The notes below the pieces were generated by a model that was given only the letters and a program-made list of their open reading frames with translations, did not search any database and was not told where the DNA came from. Made by a program: the position numbers and the translations under genes. A stretch of DNA of 64,000 nt from Apoderus coryli (lineage: Eukaryota; Arthropoda; Insecta; Coleoptera; Attelabidae): assembly GCA_911728435.2 (NCBI GenBank), contig OU452213.1:4753834-4817833 (forward strand), in the 5' to 3' direction. Below are positions 50,525 to 62,231 of this stretch, one piece after another (the first letter of the stretch is position 1; each line of letters starts with the position of its first letter).

Positions 50525-53394
50525 ACGGGCTCAGCAGTACCGATCGAATAGAGACTCTCACGTGTTATTATCAAAATGTTAGAGGGCTTCGTACAAAGAC
50601 TCATGATTTTTTTGCGACTGTTAGTGAATGTGAGTATGATTTTGTGGCATTAACTGAAACTTTCCTTAATTCAGGCGTGTCGAGTGGTGAAATTTTTCCG
50701 GATTATTATTGTGTTTTTCGCAAAGATAGAAAATTTGATTTAGTTAATAAGGTTGATGGGGGTGGTGTAATTTTGGCAGTTAGAAACTCAGTTAGGGTGC
50801 AGGTTGTTGATACAACCGATATTGATGAATCATTTCCAAATATTGATTTACTATGCTGTAAATGTACTTGGCCTAATGTTTGTTTGTATATATTAGTAGT
50901 TTATATTCCACCATCGGTAGCGTTTGAATCATTTGAATCATTCTTTGAGTCTCTTGAGCAGCTGCAGGATTTGCATGCAAATAAATTCTTAATTGTCGGA
51001 GACTTTAATGTTACCAATTACTCTTTATTAGACAATAATGATCGGGAGACAAACGTTATTAATGGTTTTCTAAATGTAATGAACTGTTCTCAGTTTAATA
51101 AAATCTTGAATGAAATGGGTAGATTACTAGATTTAGTATTGTCAAATGTTTGTTGTAATATTAATAGGGATAGTCAGCCGTTGATAAGAGAAGACATTTT
51201 ATATCACCCTGCACTATATATACAGCTCGATGATTTGAAATTTAATGAAAAACCATTTTTAACAAACGTTAATAGAAAACTGTACAATTTTAAAAGAGCT
51301 GATTATCCAAAATTATATAATGATTTACTTGAATTTGACTGGCAGTTTTTGAATAACTTTAGCAATACGGACGACGCTGTTGATGTATTTTATAATAGAT
51401 TGTACAATGTTATCGAGGACAGTGTGCCTCTTTGTAAAACGTTCAGGCGTCAGTACCCTCATTGGTATAGCTCCGAAATTATCACAAATATAAAATGTAA
51501 GGCTAAATTTCATAAAGCTTTCAAGCGTACCGGTTTGCAGTATTACTATGCTGAGTTTAGTAGACTGAGATGTATGATCAAACAACAAATAAAAGCTGCT
51601 TATGTTACTCATATCAGAAAGGTCGAGCAGAACATAAAATCAGACCCAAGTAAGTTTTGGTCATTTGTGGGCACTCGTAGTAAAGCTACTCGTATACCAG
51701 GGGTCATGAAGTGTGGTGATAATGATCTAAGTGATCAGCGGGCGATTGTCAACAGTTTTGCTCAGTATTTTGAGAGTGTGTTTGTGAGTCATGATGAAGA
51801 CATGATAGATTTGCTACTGCCTCGAATCGATTTTGCGTCCCAGATATTTATTGGTAATATCACTGAGGAAGATATTATTTTGGCTTCTCGAAAGCTTAAA
51901 AACAAGTTTACAGCAGGACCAGATGCTATTCCATCATTTTTGGTAAAAGATTGTGCTTATGTTTTGGCGCGACCACTATGTATGCTTTATAATCTTATTC
52001 TCAAATCAGAAGTATTCCCTACTAAATGGAGGAAGGCCAAAGTATGTCCTGTCTTTAAGAGTGGTGATCGAAACTCGGTATCGAATTATAGACCAATTTC
52101 AATATTATCTAATTTTTCAAAGCTATTTGAAATTGTTATATATAATCGCATTTTTCCTCAAGTGAGAAATCAAATAACGCACATGCAACATGGCTTTATG
52201 CCGCAGCGGTCGACTGTCACAAATTTGGCTGTATTTTCGCAGTTTGTTTGTGATGAGTTGGATAGATGTGGTCAGGTGGATGCAGTTTACACGGACTTTG
52301 CCAAGGCGTTTGATCGAATAAGTCATGTTGTGTTGCTGAAGAAGTTGGAGGGTTTTGGTTTTGGACCGAGTTTAGTATCACTTTTTTCCTCGTATTTGTC
52401 TGAAAGATATCAATATGTATCATTGTATGGTTTCGACTCATATTGTTATAAGGCTGTCTCGGGAGTACCACAGGGGTCCAATTTAGGTCCTCTTTTATTT
52501 TTAATTTTTATCAACGATTTGGCTCTGGAGTTGACATGTTCGGGTCTCTTTTTCGCCGACGATCTTAAGATTTTTAAGTCTGTAAACAGTACTGAGGACT
52601 GTGAAAGTTTACAGCTTTGTCTGGATGCCATAAGACTTTGGTGTGCTGCGAACCGTTTGTATTTGAACCCCGACAAATGTAAGGTAGTTACATATACGCG
52701 GAAGAAAACGCCTCTGCATTATGATTATTGTATTGATGACATATCGGTTACACGTTATGATTCTACGAATGACTTAGGAGTATTGTTTGATTCTAAATTT
52801 TCTTTTAATGACCATATTCGTTCAAATGTAAGCGATGCTCTAAGAATCTATGGCTTTGTTGTTAGATGCTCCAAACCCTTTGCTGACTTAAATATTTTGA
52901 TGATTTTATACTATGCCTATGTTCGCTCGAAATTGGAATATTGTTCAGTTGTATGGTGTCCCTACTATATATCTTATAAATTACTTATTGAGAGAGTCCA
53001 ACGAAGATTTTTGAAGTTTTTGTGTTTTCGGGAGGATGGAACTTATCCTGACCAAGGTGTAAATTATTCGTTGTTGACCACTCGTTTTAACGTTTCCAGT
53101 TTGGATTTGCGACGGGGCCTAGCACTAATTGTATTTTTATTCAAATTATTAAATAACAAAATCTGTTGTAGTAGTCTCCTTGAGCGGGTTAGTTTTTGGG
53201 TGCCACGTGAAAATGCCAGAAATAACTTGCTTTTTTATAACATTAGAGCTAGAACTAATATTCAATGTAGATCTCCTGTATTTAATATGTGTGATGTATT
53301 TAACCGCATATCCAGTGTTTCTGATATCAATCATGATTCACTTGGTAGTATGGTTTCGGCTGCTGTACCAATCTTGAGAAGGCATGCATTGTGA
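50521..53394 (+). CDS. LINE ORF2: endonuclease and reverse transcriptase
   Basis: Open for ~957 codons, beginning in overlap with the ORF1 stop; no ATG near the start, the first candidate being GTG. The APE-type endonuclease shows CYYQNVRGLRTK, ALTETFL (catalytic Glu), VVYIPPS and FLIVGDFNVT. The expected SDH near ILYHPALYIQL reads YHP, so the Asp is lost and nicking may fail. RT: NYRPISILSNFSKLFEIVIY, AVYTDFAKAFDRISH, SGVPQGSNLGPLLFLIFIND and LFFADDLKIF, all catalytic residues present. Post-RT: YVRSKLEYCSVVWCPYY, RRFLKFLCFREDGTYPDQG. No frameshift. Confidence 0.93.
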   Translation, partial: LDGLSSTDRIETLTCYYQNVRGLRTKTHDFFATVSECEYDFVALTETFLNSGVSSGEIFPDYYCVFRKDRKFDLVNKVDGGGVILAVRNSVRVQVVDTTDIDESFPNIDLLCCKCTWPNVCLYILVVYIPPSVAFESFESFFESLEQLQDLHANKFLIVGDFNVTNYSLLDNNDRETNVINGFLNVMNCSQFNKILNEMGRLLDLVLSNVCCNINRDSQPLIREDILYHPALYIQLDDLKFNEKPFLTNVNRKLYNFKRADYPKLYNDLLEFDWQFLNNFSNTDDAVDVFYNRLYNVIEDSVPLCKTFRRQYPHWYSSEIITNIKCKAKFHKAFKRTGLQYYYAEFSRLRCMIKQQIKAAYVTHIRKVEQNIKSDPSKFWSFVGTRSKATRIPGVMKCGDNDLSDQRAIVNSFAQYFESVFVSHDEDMIDLLLPRIDFASQIFIGNITEEDIILASRKLKNKFTAGPDAIPSFLVKDCAYVLARPLCMLYNLILKSEVFPTKWRKAKVCPVFKSGDRNSVSNYRPISILSNFSKLFEIVIYNRIFPQVRNQITHMQHGFMPQRSTVTNLAVFSQFVCDELDRCGQVDAVYTDFAKAFDRISHVVLLKKLEGFGFGPSLVSLFSSYLSERYQYVSLYGFDSYCYKAVSGVPQGSNLGPLLFLIFINDLALELTCSGLFFADDLKIFKSVNSTEDCESLQLCLDAIRLWCAANRLYLNPDKCKVVTYTRKKTPLHYDYCIDDISVTRYDSTNDLGVLFDSKFSFNDHIRSNVSDALRIYGFVVRCSKPFADLNILMILYYAYVRSKLEYCSVVWCPYYISYKLLIERVQRRFLKFLCFREDGTYPDQGVNYSLLTTRFNVSSLDLRRGLALIVFLFKLLNNKICCSSLLERVSFWVPRENARNNLLFYNIRARTNIQCRSPVFNMCDVFNRISSVSDINHDSLGSMVSAAVPILRRHAL

Positions 53395-53859
53395 GTGTGA
53401 ATTTGATTTAATTGATTATTTTTATTATTATTTTTAAGCATAAAAGTGTGAGTTTTTATTTACCTTTATTAAGGCGCTATTATATTCAGTTGGCTATGTA
53501 TTTTTCAGTGATTGTGACGCAAATGTTTGATTATGTATGTGTATGCACATTATGATTATTTAAGATATTGTTGCTCTGTAAATGGTAATACTGTTGAGCA
53601 ATAAAGCATTATTATTATTATTATTATTATTTTGTTTCCTCAGATTAGAGTGTGGATTGTCTGACGAAACGCAACAGTTAAGAGCAAAATACTCGTCCCA
53701 TGAGTAAAAGCTACTGTGGTAGCCAAAAATTTACTTTACTTTTAAGGTTTCTATAATTACTTTCAAATTTCAAATGCTGTGGCAAATGATTAAAAATTTT
53801 GATAGGCATTCCAAGTGGCCGAGAGAGAAGGTCTGTGTGCAGGCAATTTTAAGTTAAGT

Positions 53860-55127
53860 TAAGCCTTCTCAGACTTACGACCTATAATCATCTTCCAGTG
53901 TTGTCAAAGATCTTTGAAAGACCAGTTTATCGGCAGATTGTTCGGTTCGGGTTCTTCCGGATTGTCAAGCTGGGTTTCGCTCAGGATTCAGTACTTCCAC
54001 GGCTCTTAACCAACTGCGGATGACATTGTTAGAGGAATTGATGATAAACTATTGCTGTATCTTGTAACTTTAGATTTCTCGAAGGCTTGTGATACTATAA
54101 GTCATACTTTGTTGTCTGCCAAATTGAAGTTTTATGGCTTTTCTGTTGGTGCTGTGGAGTTTATTCAATTTTATCTATCCAATCGAACTCAACGTGTATA
54201 CGTAAAAGGTAAACAGTCATCCTTAAAAAATGTGAGTTCTAGAGTTCCTCAGGGATCAATTTTGGGGCCGCTTCTTTTCATATTGTACACGGCAGATATT
54301 CTTACATCTACAAAATTTTGTAAAGTCAATGCCTTTGCAGATGACACGCAGGTTTATTTATCCTTTAATAAAACAAATACTGGTGAAACTATTAAAAATA
54401 TAAATATGGATCTTCAATCCCTACAAAGCCTATCAGCAAAACATAATTTAAAACTTAATCCAGAGAAGTGTCTTGTTATGCTTTTTGGTAACAAAAACTT
54501 GCGTGCTCTAATACCAGATGGGTGTATTAAGATAGGTGATGTCCCATTGAATCTGGTTTCCAATGTGAAAAATTTGGGTGTGGTGTTTGATCCCGATTTG
54601 AAATTTAACCTACATGTTAATTATTTATTAAAGAAATTAAAGTTGTTGTTTTCATACAGACATGATGTCATGCCTTCTCTAAAAAAATGCTGTCCGACTC
54701 GTTGGTTCTCTCCAAGTTTAGTTACGCCGATACTGTTTACGGACCTTACCTCGATAAACAAAATCAAGCTAGAATACAGAGGGTACAGAACTTCTGCTGC
54801 CGGTTTGTTTTTTGCTTGAAAAAATATGATCACATATCGCATAAGATTAAAGAACTTAATTAGCTAAAGATGTCTGAAAGATGGGAACTCAGTTTTTGCT
54901 CTTTATTATTTAAAATTATTAAAACAAAAATACCGAAAGTACTGCAATGTTTGATAAGCTGAGCCCGCGTTCATCCATTCACAGCGTTAATGTAAGATCA
55001 AGAAATCTGCTACATATAGCTAGGCATAGAACAACCATGTTTAAGAAATGTTTTACTTATAACGCGGTAAAGTTGTATAACTCTTGTGTTTCCCAACATG
55101 TACAATACAGTTTAAACTCATTCAGAA
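53860..55127 (+). pseudogene. Jockey-type LINE RT, frameshifted
   Basis: ADCSVRVLPDCQAGFRSGFS-like text precedes ILVTLDFSKACDTISHTLL (motif A), then SRVPQGSILGPLLFILYTAD (motif B with R for G), NAFADDTQVYLSF (motif C intact), LNPEKCLVMLFGNKNL and NLGVVFDPDLKFNLHV. Frame breaks near 54690-54820. The C-terminus is at 54947-55125 (SPRSSIHSVNVRSRN). Cut at ~55127 by the RTE element. Same subfamily as 37800-39260. Confidence 0.85.
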
Positions 55128-56650
55128 TCTTCTCCTTCTTTTCATGCCGTCTTCTCACAGAAGGTTGGCGACCACTTTTCTAAATTCTTCTCTGTCTTTT
55201 GCAACATGGAACAGTTCTCCAACGCTGAGATTTGTCCACTCTCTAATGTTTCGGAGCCAGGATTTTCTCTTTCTGCCAATACCCTTCTTCCCCTCAATTC
55301 TGCCCTGCATAATATTTTGTAACAGTAGATATTTGTCATTGCGTAATATGTGTCCTATGTACGATGTTTTTCTTATCTTAATGATTGTGAGCAGTTTTCG
55401 TTTTCGGCCGATGCGTCGTTGGTTATCCTATCAGTCCAAGGTATCTTCAGAATGCGCCTATAGAGCCACATCTCAAATGCTTCGAGCTTTTTAATCATTT
55501 GAGTCTTTAGCGTCCAAGTTTCCACTCCGTACATTAACACTGACCACACATAACACTCCACGAATCTCAATCTGATGCCAAGATTTAGATTTCTGTTTGT
55601 AAGCATTGTGGAATATTTCATAAATGCCTTTCGAGCCATTTCAATTCTGATCTTAATTTCCTGATCAAGGTCCATTTCAGAATTTATGACAGAGCCGAGA
55701 TATTTGTATTTTTGGACCTGCTCTATTCGGTTTCCATTTACTGTGAGAATAGGGTTAATATTTTGGTTTTTGCTTATGACCATCATTTTAGTTTTCTGTG
55801 TGTTTATAGTGAGTCTTACCTCTTCACACTCTCGACTGACTCTTTCCAACAGGGTTTGAAGATCTTCTGCACTCTCCGTCATTATGGCAGTATCATCGGC
55901 GAACCTTAGGTTGTTAACCAATGTCCCTCCAATGTTTACCCCCTCAGGTCTCTCGTAAAGTGCTTTTTGAAATACAGACTGAGAGTATAGATTGAACAGT
56001 TGTGGGGATAGAACGCAGCCTTGACGAACTCCTTTTTGAATTTCGACTTCATCAGTCTCGATGTCCCCAACTCGAACTACTGCCGTTTGATTGTAGTAGA
56101 TATTTTTTATTAATTGTATATCACTTGGGTCCAATTTGATGCTCTTTAAGTTCTCTATGAGTTTGTCGTGTTGGACTTTATCGAAGGCCTTTTGGAAGTC
56201 AATGAAACAGACGTACACATCTTTATTGTATTCTCTACATTTCTGTAGCAGTACTGTGATGGCAAATAAAGCTTCCCTAGTTCCTAAACCCTCTCTAAAG
56301 CCAAACTGCGTCTCATCCAGTTGTTCTTCGCATTTTCGATATATTCTCTGTTGGATTATTTTTAAGAGTACTTTCAAGGTATGACTCATCAGACTGATTA
56401 ACCGATACTCATCACAGGACTTGGGGTTGTTCTTTTTAGGCAAAGGAATGAAGACTGATTTAAGCCAATCTTTTGGGATTTCCCCTGTTTCGTATATTTG
56501 ATTGAACATTTTTGTGATTTGAGTTAAGTTTCTATCGTCTAAGGCCTTCAAGAATTCAATTGGTATATTATCGGGTCCAGTCGCTTTTCTGCTCTTTGAT
56601 GTTTTTATAGCATACTCCACTTCTGATTTTAGAATACATTCAGAATAAAA
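55128..56650 (-). mobile_element. RTE-type LINE, 5'-truncated
   Basis: Covers the RT and C-terminal domain plus the short gaagacggcatgaaaagaag 3' end characteristic of RTE elements. It abuts and truncates the plus-strand Jockey LINE. Confidence 0.85.
55150..56620 (-). pseudogene. RTE reverse transcriptase, one frameshift near the end
   Basis: 415 codons open from the 5' truncation: KSRKATGPDNIPIEFLKALD, WLKSVFIPLPKKNNP, LISLMSHTLKVLLKII, motif A VYVCFIDFQKAFDKVQHDKL, motif B IQKGVRQGCVLSPQLFNLYS, motif C NNLRFADDTAIM, then KYKYLGSVINSEMDLDQEIK, MYGVETWTLKTQMIKKLEAF, RRILKIPWTDRITNDA. A single-base shift near 55415 separates it from the final LTIIKIRKTSYIGHILRNDK, GRIEGKKGIGRKRKSWLRNI and VANLL stop (~55150). 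The endonuclease domain is missing. The RT core is otherwise undamaged. Confidence 0.9.
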
Positions 56651-56799
56651 ATAAGAAATATGTTGTTGAGCAAACGTCAGTAGCCTTTCAGGCTATTAAA
56701 TAATATTTAATATTTCATTTATGTGTGTGTTTTGTCTTATGTATTTATACATTATTAATGTTAATAATGGTGATTTTTATCATATTTATATATTTTCTC

Positions 56800-56995
56800 C
56801 TTTATAATCATAATAATGCTAATTTAAATCTTTTTTTCTCCTTTGCAGCATATTGTAGAAGTGAATTGTCATGTCTGTGTGATTTGCAAATTAGGTTAAG
56901 TGCTTGGAGTAGCATATTGCTAAACTTCGCCTTGTTTGTAAATTTCTTCCAAATAAAGACGATTTATTATTTTTATTATTATTATTATATTTCAT
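56800..56995 (+). mobile_element. 3' end of another LINE
   Basis: Ends ccaaataaagacgatttatt followed by an att-rich microsatellite to ~56992, matching the 3' ends of the CR1/Jockey-like LINEs here. Only the untranslated part is present. Confidence 0.5.
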
Positions 56996-56999
56996 AGCA

Positions 57000-57960
57000 C
57001 CTGTCTCCATTTGAGTTTACTGCCCTCGGGTGCTACCCGCCCTCTTGCAGCAAACCTCGTATGCGGGAGGAAGCAAGTCGCTATTAGCTTAGTTAGTTCG
57101 GTCATTAGACTAGGGCTGGCGGATGAAAGAGACTTGCACCGCTGTTAAAAATTGAAATCTGACAACCCTCAACGAGGTAGATGTAACTATTAGCCATATT
57201 CCGGAAGAAATCCTGCAACTATGCCTTGTGACTTATCGGTGATTCGAGGGTTCACTTTACCAAAGATTAATTAATATTTGACTTTAATGAATTTTGGACG
57301 TGTTGATAAAAAAACATTATTTATTAGGTACCGTTACATAAAGTCGACGTGACTCTCGTTATCTAAGTATAAACAGGTGTTGAAAAGAGTAATCAGACAC
57401 GCGACACACTAAAATAGTTTAACTAGGTAAATACTTAAATACTAATTGTTGTTAAAACAACAATACAATAATGACAACTAACTAGTTATAAGCCTGTTAG
57501 TTGATTCTGTTAGTAGGTAAGTGCGTATAACAAGGAGCGTTAATGTAGCGTTAAATAATAATTTTATTAATTAAATAATAATAAAATTATGTTACGGGTC
57601 AATAACCGTGCAGCACACCGCATATTATAACATTGTATTGATGTGACAATATGACTTGGTTATATTTATGATAGTCCACAAGATATATTTTTTTTATTTG
57701 AAAAATTAGTCCATTCTTGGATTGGACCATAGTTTTTTGAAAATGAGCTTGGTCCAGCACTGACTGTTACTAGTGCTCGATATTGCGACATGATAAGACA
57801 GTTCTTTTTGCCGAAATGGGATGATATTGATGTGGCCAATATCCAATATGTCGTTTCTAAATTAATTTAATAATTTTGTTAAAATGTCTGCTACCATTTA
57901 TTCGGTCCGCTTGTATGCTATTTTAATATCACCTTTTTTGATTACATCCTTTATGAAATG
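57000..57960. other. no gene; locally GC-rich patch at 57000-57260
   Basis: 57000-57260 is unusually GC-rich for the window (gtgctacccgccctcttgca, ggctggcggatgaaagagac). It could be the 5' region of a retroelement but contains no frame or tRNA cloverleaf that I can support. The remainder is AT-rich. A taataattttattaatta hairpin lies at ~57549-57590. Confidence 0.4.
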
Positions 57961-58916
57961 TTTTTTTAAATGGAAAGACGAAAATCTAGATTGGTAGCAA
58001 GAGGTTTTAGTCAACGTCCAGGAATTGATTTCAATGAGACTTTTGCACCAGTTACAAAACTAAGTTCTATAAGACTTCTATTAGCATTAGCTGCTGAACA
58101 AAATTTCCAACTAAGTCAACTTGATATAACTACATCTTTCCTAAACGGCGACATAGATGAAGAAATCTACATGGAAATACCTAAAAATCTAGAGAAATAT
58201 CTACAAGAAATTATTTTTGAAGAAAGCATGAATATTAACCAGGAAATTTTTCAAAAAGCAACAACAATGTTAGAAGATTTACGAAAAAATAAAAGTGTGT
58301 AAACTTAAACAGGCTTTATATGGTCTAAAACAAGCAGGAAGACAATGGTTTCAAGAATTAGAAACGAAATTAAAAGAGAGATCGGTTTTAAAACATCTAG
58401 TGCAGATCCATGTATGTACATATATACAGCAAAGGGGGAGATAAAGCTATAATTGCTGTATATGTTGGTGATTTGATTCTAGCGACATCAATTCAAAAAT
58501 TTTTAAATCACGTAAAACAAATGATTATGAAATCTTTTGATATAAGAGATTTAGGTAGATTGACTTATTGCCTTGAAATGGAATTTAAACAAGAAAATGG
58601 CACTATTACAATCAATCAATAAAAATACATCAACGTATTGAAGAAATTTGGATTGCTGAATTGCAAAAGTGCAAAATTCATATGGAAGAAAATTTAAAAT
58701 TGGAAAAAGGAAATCCAGAAAATTTTCCATGTATATATCGACGGCAACTCGATCAGATATTTCTTTTGCAGTGAGTTATTTAAGCCAATTTAATAATTGC
58801 TACAATTTGGAACACTGGTCAGCTGAAAAACGCGTGCTAAGATATTTACAAAGCACGAAAAGTTACCAACTGATATTTAAACGTACAGGACAAGAAATTA
58901 CAGGATACACTGTATA
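57961..58916 (+). pseudogene. Ty1/Copia pol (RT) fragment, degenerate
   Basis: RKSRLVARGFSQRPGIDFNE, TFAPVTKLSSIRLLLALAA, QLDITTSFLNGDIDEEIYME (RT motif A), then after a ~60-bp divergent stretch VKLKQALYGLKQAGRQWFQE, a frameshift, IIAVYVGDLILATS (motif C with Gly for the first Asp of YVDD), KSFDIRDLGRLTYCLEMEF and RSDISFAVSYLSQFNNCYN, RVLRYLQSTKSY. It is interrupted at 58916 by a TA-flanked DNA element. No LTRs were seen. Inactive. Confidence 0.9.
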
Positions 58917-60347
58917 CAGGGTGATTCATCCTGAGTGGCCTATTCAAGGTTCTCGGGAACTACAAAAGATATGTTGTTGACATTTTTGGGTTCGGGAATA
59001 TCGGAAAGGCTCTATATCGATGTACTATTTCAAGGTTTATATTCCTTCCGGTTATACCGGAAGTGACCACCTATTTGGTAACTTTAAATGGAAGGACAAC
59101 ATTTTTTATTTTTTTTTTCAGATTCATTATAAAATTTAAAAACCACTTTGTTTGGCACAGTTTTTTTTTGCCAAAAAGTTGACGTGTTTCGACTTTTACA
59201 AGAAAATCAATATTTTTATGATTACCTATTTAATTATTATAAGTTTATTTGCAGTTCAAAGAAAAATAAATGGCAATACGGTACTTAATTTTATACTCGT
59301 ATTAAACACAGAACTACAAAATGGTCTGGATGGCAGTAAGACTGATTTCAAACTCTAGCCCAGAAGAAGAAAAACAAAAGTAGTTAACTTATTTTTACAA
59401 AGAATAATAAAAAAAACATATGTACTTATAATAAATATATCATTCTTAGAGCTCCCTATCACGTTTATCAGAAAAAAAAACAATTAACAATATAACAAAA
59501 TATTACAAAAATAATCATAAAAATACAAAAAAAAAACACCCACAATAATAATCAAAACAAAAATAAAAAATCAAAGCGGATTAACTATAAGATTACGGAG
59601 TTTTTTTTAAAGGAAAAGATACTTAAGCATTTCAGGTACTATGTATCCTCAATTAACGCCAATAAACCTAAAGAAATTTAGAAGGCTACAGACAAATTTG
59701 ATAAGATACTAAGAACTTGATTGTATTGATTTGAAATAAATTAAAAACATTTAAATTCGAGAGATTATGTAAACGTAATGCCTACTAGATTATGGTTTCT
59801 GCAAATTGCGGCCCATTATCACAAAAATATATAAAATTCAAAATATTGAAGAAGTTGAATATTTTAGGTATAGGGAAGTAATACATCATTAAAAAGGTTA
59901 TGTTTTATCTATTGAATAACATAGTCCATTCCAATTAAAAAAATTGACTTTTTCTAGTAAACACGTTGTTCAAGTTTAAATTCAATTAAATCTTGTTCTG
60001 CAACTGCCTGACGACCTTGGACTATATCATTTGTATACTCAGTATTCCCTCTAATGTATTCTAAAATTTTGGTTGCTTGAAGGGCATAATCATAAAAATA
60101 TTGATTTTTTTGTAGAAGGCGAAAAACGTCAACTTTAAATTTGAAGGGAATCTGAAAAAAAAAGTGGTATTTCCATTTAAAATATCAAAGTAGGTGGTTA
60201 CTTCCGGTATAACCGGGAGTAATATAAACCCGGAAATAGTACATCAATATGGAACCTTTCCGATATTATCGACCTTCAAAGTTTCAGCAACATATATTTT
60301 GTAGATACCGAGAACTTTGAATAGGCTACTCAGGATGAATCACCCTG
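58917..60347. mobile_element. 1.43-kb DNA element with long inverted repeats, TA-flanked, in Copia
   Basis: Ends are cagggtgattcatcctgagt and its inverse, flanked by TA (58915-58916 and 60348-60349). Arms of ~260-310 bp (58917-59230 and 60085-60347) match at roughly 80-85%. They include an intron-acceptor-like tttttttttcag and a piece of the exon-like sequence also seen at 48.1 kb. 59870-60120 additionally matches 47980-48240. No transposase frame. Confidence 0.8.
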
Positions 60348-60835
60348 TATATTTTTAAGAAACCTGAACAAAGCAAAATAAAAAAAAATTGCGTATTTAT
60401 GTATAAGGATAGCACAATGTACATTTTTATGAACAAATACATCTTAAGTGTTAAAATTTTAAAACTCTTTTTTTTCTAAATTAAAATTACTCATGATTAA
60501 AAAAAAATTGATTAAAATCTGATTTTAATCATCTCAACCCTGCTCTACTATAGTTTAAAATTTAAAAAAATAATAATAATAATTTACTTATGTATTTAAT
60601 TAATTTGTCTAATATAATGGATTGATCGTTAGCCTTAATTTTTATTTTTTATTTAATTTGACTCTTTCAAGGTAATCTTCAGTTGTGTTGGGTTAGGCTA
60701 TGTAATGTTCGAACTTCAATTTAAATAATACAAAATCTCGTATGTTTGGTGTATTGTAAGGTTTTTGTTGATAAATAAGCATTTACGACAGAGTTGTCTG
60801 AAAAATGTAATATTTCTCAATTTTTAATTACTTTG

Positions 60836-61080
60836 TGGCGACCATTATTTTTACGACACATGTATATATTGTAAGTTTAGTTATTGCAGTTGTAAAAGTT
60901 TAGTTATATTAGTTGTAAATAATATTCTCAAAATTTCCAATAGTAGCAACACTTTTGGTTCACTTTATTCATATTTCTGTTTTCTACATACATGTAAGAA
61001 AACAAGACATTTTTAATAACAACTTTATATTTTCCAATAAACCAGATTCATTTAATAAAATCAGAATATAATATCAATTA
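60836..61080. repeat. relative of the 45600 LTR-like sequence
   Basis: tgtggcgaccattattttta then acgacacatgtatatattgt and gttgtaaataatattctcaa parallel 45600-45755 but lack the second half. Truncated copy. Confidence 0.5.
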
Positions 61081-61339
61081 TGGCATCCGTTCTATATGCC
61101 GGCCCAAGAATAAGTGTTCCTTTCTTTTTACCAAGAGTCCTTTCTTTCCTACTCTATCATCTATAAATCTACTATAATATAAACACACAAAAGTAGAACA
61201 TGTAACTCACTTAATATAATGGAAAATATAACAAATAATTATTCCCAGCCTATAAACTAAAAATATTTGTTAGACACGTCTGGTAATAAATTGTCTTTAA
61301 GAGTCACATGAACCGTTGACACGTTAAGGTATTCTTACA

Positions 61340-61560
61340 TACATTTATATTTATCGGTACAACAAAATTCCCAAACATCTTTTAACTAATGAATTCCAAT
61401 TGTTTCCAAACAGTTGATTTAAAACTTCTATTACTTCTCTACCACGATGGGCAGGAGCTCCGTCATGTTGATACCACATGTTTTGAACAATATTCGGAGG
61501 TACATACTCAATAAATTCGAGTAGGCTGTTTTCAATTGCCTTGCGGAACAAACCTATTAG
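61340..61560 (-). pseudogene. mariner/Tc1-type transposase fragment
   Basis: FRKAIENSLLEFIEYVPPNI, NMWYQHDGAPAHRGREVIEV and LNQLFGNNW: the segment around the second catalytic Asp (QHDGAPAH) of DDE_3-type transposases. It differs from the left-edge element (FQQDGATCH), so it is a different family. No N-terminus or third Asp. Confidence 0.75.
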
Positions 61561-62231
61561 GATTGGGACAGTTGTTATTGTTTTAACTTCAAGAGAGGTT
61601 ATAAAATTAGCTAATGAAAAATATCTTTAATTTTCTTACAAAAAATATACCAACAAGAAACATTCTGCCTGCATTTTATTTGTAAAGAAAATCAAAATTT
61701 ACAAAAAGGCACCATCATCATCGGATGGAAATAGACAAATAAACGTATTTACGTACAGATTTATTGAAACTTGAAAATATTATTTTCGGTTGGGGTGCAA
61801 TGTATTTGTTTCAAAATTTCAAAATTATAATGTTTGCAATGGATACCCTCATGGAGGTAAGAATTTTTTTTGCAATTCAGCAATTGATAAATTGCAAAAA
61901 GAACTAATCATATTGCAGGGTTTTATCCTCACCACCTTAAATTAGGTGTGTTTATTTAATTGATTGCTGGAACACAAATGTATTATGTGATCTGGTCATA
62001 AAAATTTGAACTTAATAATTAATATTTGGGGTACCACATATTTCACGTTGGGTGAAATAGCAATGAATAAAAAATATCCGAAGCCTAGATTTCAATTTGA
62101 AACAGGACAGTATCATCCTTCCCTGGAAGTAGTTCGAGGACGATGGATTATCTATAAGTTACCACAGAGATTTGCGGACATGTTTATAATAGTTAATTAC
62201 TAGTAAGACATCACAATTTATGTATATAAAT
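61561..62231. other. no recognisable feature
   Basis: AT-rich. Short frames without family resemblance. Confidence 0.5.

Larger units (their letters stand above)
49790..53640 (+). mobile_element. CR1/Jockey-like LINE with two ORFs and an (att)n tail
   Basis: Contains ORF1 (49826-50524) overlapping ORF2 (50521-53394), a ~210-bp 3' region with gagcaataaagcattattat, and an (att)n tail at 53610-53630. The 5' end is truncated just upstream of the ORF1 zinc finger. It is the most complete autonomous-type LINE in the window. Confidence 0.88.

Noticed and set aside
53655..53675. ctgacgaaac at 53660
   Set aside because: CTGACGA and GAAA overlap with no helix II.
56040..56075. CTGATGAAGTCGAAATTC on the minus strand
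   Set aside because: No room for a helix II, and the bases are RT coding sequence (ETDEVEIQKG) of the RTE element.
57000..57260. tRNA or SINE in the GC-rich patch
   Set aside because: No cloverleaf or recognisable A/B box pair with a 3' tail could be assembled.
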